A DNA stretch of 64,000 nucleotides from Clostridioides difficile (lineage in GTDB: Bacteria > Bacillota > Clostridia > Peptostreptococcales > Peptostreptococcaceae). This document shows, piece after piece, positions 44,281 to 51,940 of the stretch; the stretch's first letter is position 1, and the number at the start of each line of letters is the position of its first letter. A model generated the notes under the pieces. That model had not been told where the DNA came from. It saw only the letters and a program-made list of their open reading frames with translations, and searched no databases. The stretch spans positions 124,001-188,000 of the forward strand of contig NZ_JRHN01000043.1 in the NCBI RefSeq assembly GCF_001299635.1, written 5' to 3'. Made by a program: the position numbers and the translations under genes.

Positions 44281-45174
44281 TTATTGTGACGCTAAGCATG
44301 CTAATGCTATTGAATTTATTTTAATTTCAGCTGTATCAGAACGTGAACCTAAAATTATTGGATTTGTTGCTCCTAAAACTATACCAGCCCACTTAGCTTG
44401 ATTAAATCTAAGCCATGATTTTCCTAATATATTCCCTGCTTCTATATTTGGAAATACTAGCAAATCAACATCACCAGCTATATTACTTTTAATACCTTTA
44501 TGTTCTGCTGCATGTGCATCAAATGCCACATCAAATGCTATCGGACCCTCTGCTATACATTTTGGTATTTCTCCTGATTTTTCCATTTCTACAAGTAGGT
44601 TTGCATCTACTGTAGATTGTATTTTATGATCTACCATTTCATTTGCAGTAAGTATAGCAGTTTTAGGATTTTCCATTCCTATACTCTTCATAGTAAGAAG
44701 TGCATTTATCATTATATCTTTTTTTTGATTTAAATTTGGTGATACATTTATACCACTATCAGTGCAATAAAGAAGTTTGTGATATTGAGGTAATTCATAT
44801 ACTGCAAGTAAACTCAATAATCTCCCTGTTCTAAGACCTGTTTCTTTATTTAATATAGCTCTCATATAGACACTCGTATTAACTAATCCCTTCATAAGAA
44901 CTTTAGCCTCTTTATTCTTAACTATCTCTACAGCTTTTTTAACTGATTCATCAGGATTTTGACATCCTATTATCTCGTGACCTTTTAATCCAATTTCTTT
45001 TGATATATTTTCTATTTTATCCTTGTCTCCTACAAGAATTGGCTTTATAATATTTAAATCTGTTGCTGATTTTACAGCCTTTAATACTTCTTTATCTTCT
45101 GCAACAGCAACACTTACAATAACAGGTTCAAGCTTTTTAGCCTCTTCTAATAAATTATTAAAATCTTTTAACAT
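44281..45174 (-). CDS. ptb: Phosphate butyryltransferase
   Basis: A 297-residue acyltransferase exchanging CoA for phosphate on butyryl- or branched-chain acyl-CoA. It shows the phosphotransacetylase/butyrylase signatures KPILVGDKDKI, KVLMKGLVNTSVYMRAIL and GPIAFDVAFD. Length is normal. AGGAGAGAG precedes the ATG. The gene is 17 bases downstream of buk. With the kinase it forms ATP from acyl-CoA. Because it is grouped with an aminotransferase and an oxoacid oxidoreductase, isobutyrate/isovalerate or aryl acids are likelier products than butyrate itself. Confidence 0.93.
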   Translation of the reverse strand: MLKDFNNLLEEAKKLEPVIVSVAVAEDKEVLKAVKSATDLNIIKPILVGDKDKIENISKEIGLKGHEIIGCQNPDESVKKAVEIVKNKEAKVLMKGLVNTSVYMRAILNKETGLRTGRLLSLLAVYELPQYHKLLYCTDSGINVSPNLNQKKDIMINALLTMKSIGMENPKTAILTANEMVDHKIQSTVDANLLVEMEKSGEIPKCIAEGPIAFDVAFDAHAAEHKGIKSNIAGDVDLLVFPNIEAGNILGKSWLRFNQAKWAGIVLGATNPIILGSRSDTAEIKINSIALACLASQ

Positions 45175-45191
45175 ACTCTCTCTCCTAAATA

Positions 45192-46250
45192 TTAATAAGT
45201 TTTTGCTATTTCTTCTCCTTTAAGTACTCTAAGTGCTCCAAGAGCAAGTGCTTCCATTTCCATTTCTCCTGGAACTGTTTCTACTGGTGCCAAATATGAA
45301 ACTTTTTCTATTACTCCTTTAACTACCATTTCCGAATGTGATATCCCCCCAGTTAAAATAATTCTATCTACATTCCCTGAAAGTGAAGCTCCATACATAG
45401 ATATTTCTTTTGCTATTTGATAAATAAATGCATCCATTATAAGTTTTGCCTTTTTATCACCATCATTAATTCTATTCTCAATTTCTATCATATCCTTAGT
45501 TCCTAAGTAATCGTACATTCCTCCAATTGAACTTACTTTTGCGACCATTTCATCATGAGTATATTTTCCAGAGTAACACAATTCTACAAGAGGATATGCA
45601 AGTAATCCACCACTTCTTTCTGGAGAAAATGGACCATCAGATCTTCCACCACTTCCATCAATCATTTTCCCTCGTTTATGTGCTACAATTGATATCCCTG
45701 AACCTAGATGGGCTACAATAAAGTTATAATCCTCGTATTTTCCACCTAGTTTTTGTGCAATTTTTCTTGAAACAGCTTTATGGTTTAATGCATGTAACCA
45801 ACTAGCTTTTTCTATGTCTGAAATTCCTGTAATCCTTGATACATCATCAAACTCATCTACAGAAACTGGATCTACTACAAATGATTGTACTCCTATTTCA
45901 TCTGCTATAGTCTTAGCCAATAATGCACCTAGATTAGAGGCATGTTCTCCATTTATCTCATTTCTCATATCCTCAATCATTTCTTCACTAACAGTATAAG
46001 TGCCGCCTTTTATAGCTTTCATAAGTCCACCACGTCCAACTACTGCATCAAAAGAATTTATACTATGATTCTCACTACTTAAGATATCCACTATTAATTG
46101 TTTTCTATAGTCATATTCATCAAATACTTTAGAAAATTTTTTTAAATCCTCTCTTGTATGAGTTATATTTTTTTTCAAAACTTCATTTTCATCTTGGAAA
46201 ACAGAAATCTTTGTAGATGTACCACCAGGATTTATTACTAAAACTTTCAA
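45192..46250 (-). CDS. buk: Butyrate kinase
   Basis: A 352-residue ASKHA-fold carboxylate kinase making a carboxylate and ATP from acyl phosphate. It begins KVLVINPGGTSTKISVF and has FIVAHLGSGISIVAHKRGKM and a GGISHSE nucleotide site. The TTG start at 46250 follows GGGGGTG. It is the first gene of the buk-ptb-aminotransferase-MFS operon. Two copies of a 13-base palindrome (46276-46288 and 46324-46336) lie just upstream. Confidence 0.94.
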   Translation of the reverse strand: MKVLVINPGGTSTKISVFQDENEVLKKNITHTREDLKKFSKVFDEYDYRKQLIVDILSSENHSINSFDAVVGRGGLMKAIKGGTYTVSEEMIEDMRNEINGEHASNLGALLAKTIADEIGVQSFVVDPVSVDEFDDVSRITGISDIEKASWLHALNHKAVSRKIAQKLGGKYEDYNFIVAHLGSGISIVAHKRGKMIDGSGGRSDGPFSPERSGGLLAYPLVELCYSGKYTHDEMVAKVSSIGGMYDYLGTKDMIEIENRINDGDKKAKLIMDAFIYQIAKEISMYGASLSGNVDRIILTGGISHSEMVVKGVIEKVSYLAPVETVPGEMEMEALALGALRVLKGEEIAKTY

Positions 46251-46275
46251 TTTAACACCCCCAGTTTCACTATAT

Positions 46276-46288
46276 AGAACACCGTTCT
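46276..46288. promoter_or_regulatory. Palindromic operator copy 1 before buk
   Basis: AGAACACCGTTCT, an AGAAC-N3-GTTCT dyad 26 bases upstream of the buk start. The same dyad occurs at 46324 and before the ferredoxin oxidoreductase operon. Confidence 0.65.
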
Positions 46289-46323
46289 GATATTTCGTTT
46301 CGAAAAGTTACGTCCTACTACTC

Positions 46324-46336
46324 AGAACGACGTTCT
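46324..46336. promoter_or_regulatory. Palindromic operator copy 2 before buk
   Basis: AGAACGACGTTCT, centred 48 bases from copy 1. It ends just before the AT-rich start of the 156-base gap to the gamma-subunit gene. Confidence 0.65.
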
Positions 46337-46406
46337 ATATTTTATTAATTAAATACTAACATATAAAAATAAGTATTTCAATAATTATTTTAAATATTTA
46401 AAATAT

Positions 46407-46946
46407 TCACTTATAATCATACCCAGCTTCAAATGCTTCTATGTTTTTGGCATTAAACTTGCCTTTTCCTTGATTTTCAAAGTATTCGCACATACCCTTT
46501 TCAAATTCTTCCTTTGTAAATAAATCTAAATTTTTTACCATAACACCTAACATACAAATATTAGCAGCTTTTTCATTACCTAAATTTTGTGCGATTTCAG
46601 TAACAGGTGCTTTTATAACATTTATATCTTCTCTATATTTTCTATCCTTACTTACTAGTGATTCATTGACAAACATATAACCATTTTCTTTCATTAAACT
46701 TTCATACTTATCTACTGATACACTATTCATTCCTAATAATATATCTGGATTTTTTACACAAGGATTTGCAATTTTCTCATCACTTACAACAACATTACAA
46801 TTTGCACTTCCTCCTCTCATCTCATTTCCGTAAGATGGGAACCATGTAATTTTCTTATCTGCTTTATATGCAACATACATTATAATTTTTCCTGCTGTAA
46901 GAACTCCCTGTCCTCCAAAACCAGCACATATGATTTCATTTAACAT
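46407..46946 (-). CDS. 2-oxoacid:ferredoxin oxidoreductase, gamma subunit
   Basis: A 179-residue gamma subunit of the Vor/Kor family, which oxidatively decarboxylates 2-oxoacids to acyl-CoA with ferredoxin reduction. The glycine-rich start EIICAGFGGQGVLTAGKII and TWFPSYGNEMRGGSANCNVV are typical. GGGAGG precedes the ATG. It is last in the delta-alpha-beta-gamma operon, 12 bases after beta. No terminator is evident between it and buk, 156 bases downstream, so some read-through is possible. Confidence 0.92.
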   Translation of the reverse strand: MLNEIICAGFGGQGVLTAGKIIMYVAYKADKKITWFPSYGNEMRGGSANCNVVVSDEKIANPCVKNPDILLGMNSVSVDKYESLMKENGYMFVNESLVSKDRKYREDINVIKAPVTEIAQNLGNEKAANICMLGVMVKNLDLFTKEEFEKGMCEYFENQGKGKFNAKNIEAFEAGYDYK

Positions 46947-46958
46947 ATCATTTCCTCC

Positions 46959-47678
46959 CTAATCAATAAATTCTCCAAGTGGATACTTTGGAACAAGTTC
47001 ATTTTCGATTCTCTTCATAGCATCTACTGGCTTTAACCCCCAGTTTGTTGGGCATGGTACAAGTACTTCTATTAAACAAAAACCTTTATTTTCTTTTTGT
47101 TTTTCCAGTGCTTTTTTGATGTATCTTTTTGTTGTATTTATTTCTTTAGGGTTAGTTATTGTTCCTCTTGCTAGATACGCTATATCCAAATTACCCATAA
47201 CTTTTACAACATCAAATGTTGAACCATGATCTGCGTAATTTCTACCATTTGGAGTAGAAGCTGTATATTGACCTTCTATAGTAGTTGGGGCCATTTGACC
47301 ACCTGTCATTGCAAACATATTATTGTTCATAACAAGGAATATAACATTATCATTTCTAGTAGCAGCTGACATAGTTTCCCCAAGCCCTATCGCATAAGCT
47401 CCACCATCTCCAGCTATTGTAAATATATATTTATCTGGTCTAACTCTTTTCATAGCTGCCATTGCTGCACCCATTTTACCATGTGGTGGAACGACAACAT
47501 CTACATTCATACTAAATTGAAACATATGATTACAACCTATATCTGAACATATAATTGTATCTTGACATATATCCATTTCTGTTAATACTTCTCCAATAAT
47601 TCTATCGACTATAGAGTGTCCACAGCCTCCACAGAACATATTTTCACACATCATTATTGCTGGTGCTTTCTTAGCCAT
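46959..47678 (-). CDS. 2-oxoacid:ferredoxin oxidoreductase, beta subunit
   Basis: A 239-residue thiamine-diphosphate-binding subunit. The ThDP motif is IAGDGGAYAIGLGETMSAAT followed by FLVMNNNMFAMTGGQ, and early cysteines FCGGCGHS fit an iron-sulfur or ThDP-associated site. SDIGCNH is typical of the four-subunit Vor/Kor class. GAGGAGG precedes the ATG. It starts 2 bases after the alpha stop. Confidence 0.93.
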   Translation of the reverse strand: MAKKAPAIMMCENMFCGGCGHSIVDRIIGEVLTEMDICQDTIICSDIGCNHMFQFSMNVDVVVPPHGKMGAAMAAMKRVRPDKYIFTIAGDGGAYAIGLGETMSAATRNDNVIFLVMNNNMFAMTGGQMAPTTIEGQYTASTPNGRNYADHGSTFDVVKVMGNLDIAYLARGTITNPKEINTTKRYIKKALEKQKENKGFCLIEVLVPCPTNWGLKPVDAMKRIENELVPKYPLGEFID

Positions 47679-47680
47679 AA

Positions 47681-48757
47681 TTAAAATACCTCCTCTTGCT
47701 TAGCTTTTCCATCTATAATCTGTTGAGCAAAATCTATCAATTGATTTACTTCTGCCATATATTGAGCTGTTGCTACTGAATATACTGGGAATCTATTATC
47801 ACATGCTATAATTACATCTTCCTTCATTTGTGCCATCATGTTCATTTCAACTGTTACAAGACCTTTTAGTGAATCATTCAATTTTTTAAATGCTTTTCTT
47901 GGGTAAGGCCACAATGTTTTTGGTCTTATTAATCCTAATTTTATTCCTTTTGCTCTAGCATCTCTAACTGCACCTTCTGCTATTCTTGATGAAATCCCAT
48001 ATGCTACAAATACTACATCAGCATCTTCTATCTCTATTTCTTCCCATCTTTGTTCATTTTCTTGAACTTTTCTCATTTTTTCTATATAGCCTTTTTGCCA
48101 TGTATCTTGGTCTTCAAAATATGTTATATCAGTTATAACTTTATTTTTTTCTCCTACAGGTGTTCCTTTTGCTGCCCATGGAGCTTTATCTTTATCATAC
48201 TCTTTCATTGGTGGGGCTATACAAGGCTCTACCATTTGACCTATTGTAGCATCAGAAAGTATAAGCACTGGATGCATATATTTCTCAGCTAATTCAAAAG
48301 ACTCATATGCCATATCCATATTTTCTTGAACACTATTAGGTGCCAATACAATTAAATGATAATCTCCATTTCCTCCACCTTTTACAGCTTGCCAATAGTT
48401 ATCTTGACCTGCTCCTATAAATCCATCACCTATACCATATCTTTGTACACATGCTACAACTGCTGGCAAACCAGCTGATACCCAGTATGCGATGCCTTCT
48501 TGTTTTAATGAAAATCCTGGCCCAGATGAAGAAGTCATAGCTCTTGCTCCAAGTGCACTTGCTCCCATAACCATATTTACACTGGCTATTTCTGATTCAC
48601 CTTGAATAAATACTCCTCCTACTTCTTTTTGTCTCCATGCCATCATTTCTAATATTTCTGATTGTGGTGTTATTGGATAACCTGCATAAAATCTACAGCC
48701 ACCACGTATAGCACCTTCTGCTAAAGCTTCATTTCCCTTAATTAATAAACTCTGCAT
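47681..48757 (-). CDS. 2-oxoacid:ferredoxin oxidoreductase, alpha subunit
   Basis: A 358-residue alpha subunit starting MQSLLIKGNEALAEGAIRGG at ATG 48757 (GGAGGGG upstream). CRFYAGYPITPQSEI is the pyruvate-family active-site signature, and SSGPGFSLKQEGIAYW and the C-terminal transketolase-like domain (VVFVAYGISSRIAEGAVRDA) follow. Length matches VorB/KorA. The four-gene plan with a separate ferredoxin-like subunit fits 2-ketoisovalerate or 2-oxoglutarate enzymes; the nearby ptb/buk favour branched-chain or related oxoacids. Confidence 0.92.
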   Translation of the reverse strand: MQSLLIKGNEALAEGAIRGGCRFYAGYPITPQSEILEMMAWRQKEVGGVFIQGESEIASVNMVMGASALGARAMTSSSGPGFSLKQEGIAYWVSAGLPAVVACVQRYGIGDGFIGAGQDNYWQAVKGGGNGDYHLIVLAPNSVQENMDMAYESFELAEKYMHPVLILSDATIGQMVEPCIAPPMKEYDKDKAPWAAKGTPVGEKNKVITDITYFEDQDTWQKGYIEKMRKVQENEQRWEEIEIEDADVVFVAYGISSRIAEGAVRDARAKGIKLGLIRPKTLWPYPRKAFKKLNDSLKGLVTVEMNMMAQMKEDVIIACDNRFPVYSVATAQYMAEVNQLIDFAQQIIDGKAKQEEVF

Positions 48758-48786
48758 ACTTTTTCTCCCCTCCAATAAAATATAGT

Positions 48787-48984
48787 TTATAATATCTCAA
48801 ATACTAAATCAGGACACATTGTATAACAAGCGCCACATTGAATGCATTTTTCTTCATCAACTTTGATAGTTACAAAGCCTTTTTTATTTGTGTAATCAGA
48901 AAGACTTATTGCATCTTTTTTACAAGCTTCAATACAAAGATAACACCCCTTACATCTTTCAACACTCAACTTGACTTTTTCCAT
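48787..48984 (-). CDS. 2-oxoacid:ferredoxin oxidoreductase, delta (ferredoxin-like) subunit
   Basis: A 65-residue 2[4Fe-4S] ferredoxin-type subunit with two clusters: CKGCYLCIEACKKD at residues 11-24 and CIQCGACYTMCPD near residue 48. It passes electrons from the oxidoreductase to free ferredoxin. It is the first gene of the operon. A 13-base palindrome at 49090-49102, also found before buk, is 106 bases upstream, followed by a TATAAT box. Confidence 0.93.
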   Translation of the reverse strand: MEKVKLSVERCKGCYLCIEACKKDAISLSDYTNKKGFVTIKVDEEKCIQCGACYTMCPDLVFEIL

Positions 48985-49089
48985 TTCTTAAATCTCCCCT
49001 TTATGTAATATTTTTTTACTTAATTTTAAATATATAATATTTATATTTTATATAGACATTATATATGCTTCAGCATTGTTCCACACTTT

Positions 49090-49102
49090 AGAACATCGTT
49101 CT
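49090..49102. promoter_or_regulatory. Palindromic operator before the oxidoreductase operon
   Basis: AGAACATCGTTCT, the same dyad as before buk. A TATAAT for the minus strand lies about 30 bases downstream with a poor -35, so this site is placed where an activator next to RNA polymerase would bind. The IclR gene next door is the obvious candidate. Confidence 0.65.
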
Positions 49103-49192
49103 ATTTTGTATTGCTTAATTAAAAGATAACACATTCGCTTATATATTTCAACAACATTTTAAATTTTAAGAATATTTAATTTTTGATTAAAT

Positions 49193-49252
49193 AAAAAGAG
49201 GTCACATTTAAACTGATATTCACAAATAACAATTTAAATATAACCTCTTTTT
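49193..49252 (-). terminator. Terminator of the IclR gene
   Basis: AAAAAGAGGT/ACCTCTTTTT arms with a 40-base internal segment, followed on the minus strand by TTTATTTAAT. Confidence 0.8.
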
Positions 49253-49270
49253 ATTGTTTCGATTAAAAAA

Positions 49271-50038
49271 TTATCTAAAAAGCTCAGATATACTTTTTGC
49301 AGTTTCCATAACTCTTTTAATTTTATACTCAAAATCTCCTTCTCTCATTCTTATAGTTGGACCAGATAAACTTATTGCTGCAATAGCTTTATTATCTTTA
49401 TCTAAAATAGGTGCTCCAATACAAGTTAGCCCATGTTCTAATTCCTCATCATCTATGGCATATCCTTGCTCTTTTATTTTTGCTAAAAAAAGCATCATAT
49501 CATCCCAATTATCAATTGTATGCTCTGTGTATTTGTGTATTGGTGTCTTTCTATATTTTTCAAAGTCTATAGAATCATTAAATGCCATAAGACATTTTCC
49601 AACTGCTGAACAATAACATTCGCTACTGGAGCCAACTGATGGATTTACTGAGAGTAGCTGATTTGAACCATATTCTTTATGTATTATTATACTTCTTGGA
49701 GAATCTTGAGCTCTTTCTTCTAATATAGATACATTAACCACTTCGTTAAATTCTTGATTTAATTTTTTCGTATATGGTTTTACTATTTCATTCAATGACA
49801 TTTTTTCTCCCACAACCATACCTATTGCATATAAATTTATTCCTAGCCAATACTTACCATTTTCTGTGTTTTGTATAACAAAACCCTTGTTTTCAAGAGT
49901 GACTAAAGTTCTATGTACAGTACTTTTATATACTCCCATAGCTTTACTTATTTCAGTTATTCCCATTTCTCTCTTTTCATGATACAATAGCAAAATTATG
50001 TCTAGGGCTCTATCTAATGCATTTATTATTTCTCCCAT
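49271..50038 (-). CDS. IclR-family transcriptional regulator
   Basis: A 255-residue IclR protein. The winged helix is at residues 5-70 (ALDRALDIILLLYHEKREMG, ISKAMGVYKSTVHRTLVTLE), and the effector domain at 80-250 contains CYCSAVGKCLMAF, ELEHGLTCIGAPILD and AIAAISLSGPTIRM. The start is ATG 50038, with GGAGGAG 9 bases upstream; TTG 50044 is an alternative. It is next to the 2-oxoacid oxidoreductase operon and near buk, whose upstream regions share a palindrome, so it likely regulates both in response to an amino-acid-derived acid. Confidence 0.9.
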   Translation of the reverse strand: MGEIINALDRALDIILLLYHEKREMGITEISKAMGVYKSTVHRTLVTLENKGFVIQNTENGKYWLGINLYAIGMVVGEKMSLNEIVKPYTKKLNQEFNEVVNVSILEERAQDSPRSIIIHKEYGSNQLLSVNPSVGSSSECYCSAVGKCLMAFNDSIDFEKYRKTPIHKYTEHTIDNWDDMMLFLAKIKEQGYAIDDEELEHGLTCIGAPILDKDNKAIAAISLSGPTIRMREGDFEYKIKRVMETAKSISELFR

Positions 50039-50320
50039 ATACAAATACTCCTCCTGCGAATATTAAGTGCTACTTCAACACTCTACTAAATATTATATAT
50101 TAAAATTACAAAATTATCTATTTATCTTAATTATATTTTATAAAACAAAAATATTATACTTATTTTATAAAATAAAAACAAAATACTTGCTATGTCTTCC
50201 TTATTTTTTCTCTTAATGATATTGTACTGTTATATTTTCATCCTATCTAGATAATAATAATATATATCTCTATTATACAATAGATTCAGTTTTATACAAG
50301 ACTAATAACGAGGTGTGACA

Positions 50321-51868
50321 ATGGATAATTTTAAGAAAAGATTGTTAAATGAACTACCCAACTTTAAAGAATATTCTTTGAAGTTCTTAAATGAAGAGAT
50401 AAATAAAATGCAATACAAAGGCTTTTCTGGTGGATATGGAGTTTATGCTCAAAGGGACAAAAAGTCTTTTATGATAAGGCTTAGAGTATCTGCTGGAGTT
50501 TTATCCAAATATCAACTTAATAAAATTTACGAAATGGCTGTTAAGAATGACTTAAATAAAATACACTTAACAACTAGACAAGCTATACAACTACATGATT
50601 TGTCTATAGACTCCATTGTTGATGTTATGGAAGAAGGAATAAAAAACGACATCTTTACTAGAGGTGGTGGTGGTAATTATCCTAGAAATGTCGGATTATC
50701 TCCACTATCGGGAGTTGACCCTGATGAAGCCTTTGATGTTACTCCATATGCAGTTGCTACTGATAAATATTTTATCAAAAATGCTACTACATATAATTTA
50801 CCTAGAAAATTAAAGGTTTCTTATTCTAGTTGCTATACAGATGCTGCTCATTGTAGCATACAAGATTTAGGATTTGTGGCTACTTTAAAAGATGGTAAAC
50901 CATATTTTAGAGTTTTCTTAGGTGGAGGTTTAGGTAAACAACCTAAGGTCGCTTTAGAGCTTGGTGAACTTATAAAACCTACAGATGCACTATACTGTGT
51001 TGAAGGTATGATTAAGTTTTTTATGGCTTATGGTAATTATGAAAATAAAAATAAAGCTAGGGTTAGATATATGGTCGAAACACTTGGTGAGAAGTTATTT
51101 TTAGAGAAGTTTAAAGAATATTATAAAACAGAAAAAGAAAAAGGTAACCTTGAACTCAATGTTGAAGAAATAGATTACTCAAAGCCTGGTGTTAAAATAG
51201 ATGTTCAGGATTCTAGATTGATACGTCAAAAACAAGATGGTTTATACACTGTATATATACATCCTGTTGGGGGTATCTTATCGACAAAGGATTTAAGTAT
51301 TTTACTTCAAGAATTAGACATTATTGAATCTTCTATGATTAGACTAGGAATGACAGAGGGATTATACATCTTAAATTTAAATGGAAATGAAGCAAAAAAA
51401 ATATTGGAAATAAGTAAGACTATTAGTTGTAATTCTCAACTAGAACAAAGTATCTCCTGTATAGGTGTTCCAATATGTCAAATGGGTATACAAAACAGTC
51501 AGAAAATGTTACATGAAATCATAGATTACTTTAGATTACAAAATAATGAAGAAGTTTTAAATAAAGCTCCTAAATTATATATCTCAGGATGCTTAAATTC
51601 ATGTGGTGTTCATCAAGTTGGTAGTATCGGTTTATGTGGTAAAAAGAAGAGTGTTGATGGTGTATCTACAGATGCATTTGAATTGTTTGTTGGAGGCAGT
51701 TTTGAGATAGGCAAAACTAAATTAGGAAAATCTATAGGTGATTTTAAAGCTAGTGATATTCCTGAAATGCTTTATAAAATATCTGAAGTTTCTTCAGGAG
51801 ATTTTTATGAGTGGATAAATTCTAATAGTGATATTTTAAATAAAATAACTGATAAGTATAAGATATAA
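50321..51868 (+). CDS. Nitrite/sulfite reductase family protein (siroheme, 4Fe-4S)
   Basis: A 515-residue protein of the CysI/NirA fold. ATG 50321 follows GAGGTG. Two ferredoxin-like half domains (about residues 20-90 and 295-370) alternate with two siroheme/iron-sulfur domains. The cluster ligands are the pair in SCYTDAAHC near residue 170 and GCLNSCGVHQVG near residue 430, as in sulfite and nitrite reductases, which reduce by six electrons. It is monocistronic with no partner reductase nearby, so ferredoxin is the likely donor. A role in assimilatory sulfite reduction or nitrite detoxification is plausible; the sequence does not decide. Confidence 0.9.
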   Translation: MDNFKKRLLNELPNFKEYSLKFLNEEINKMQYKGFSGGYGVYAQRDKKSFMIRLRVSAGVLSKYQLNKIYEMAVKNDLNKIHLTTRQAIQLHDLSIDSIVDVMEEGIKNDIFTRGGGGNYPRNVGLSPLSGVDPDEAFDVTPYAVATDKYFIKNATTYNLPRKLKVSYSSCYTDAAHCSIQDLGFVATLKDGKPYFRVFLGGGLGKQPKVALELGELIKPTDALYCVEGMIKFFMAYGNYENKNKARVRYMVETLGEKLFLEKFKEYYKTEKEKGNLELNVEEIDYSKPGVKIDVQDSRLIRQKQDGLYTVYIHPVGGILSTKDLSILLQELDIIESSMIRLGMTEGLYILNLNGNEAKKILEISKTISCNSQLEQSISCIGVPICQMGIQNSQKMLHEIIDYFRLQNNEEVLNKAPKLYISGCLNSCGVHQVGSIGLCGKKKSVDGVSTDAFELFVGGSFEIGKTKLGKSIGDFKASDIPEMLYKISEVSSGDFYEWINSNSDILNKITDKYKI

Positions 51869-51886
51869 TTTATTATGTTTGCTTAT

Positions 51887-51921
51887 AAAAAATGAGATAG
51901 CTATAAGCTATCTCATTTTTT
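51887..51921. terminator. Bidirectional terminator between the reductase and glyS
   Basis: A perfect 16-base stem AAAAAATGAGATAGCT around a 3-base loop, with T runs on both strands. The two genes converge on it. Confidence 0.92.
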
Positions 51922-51940
51922 ATAAGTAATTTAAGTTTTC

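Noticed and set aside
46407-48984. Pyruvate:ferredoxin oxidoreductase
   Set aside because: The four-subunit order and short ferredoxin-like subunit fit the Vor/Kor type, and the adjacent Ptb/Buk and aminotransferase favour amino-acid-derived oxoacids. The exact substrate stays open.
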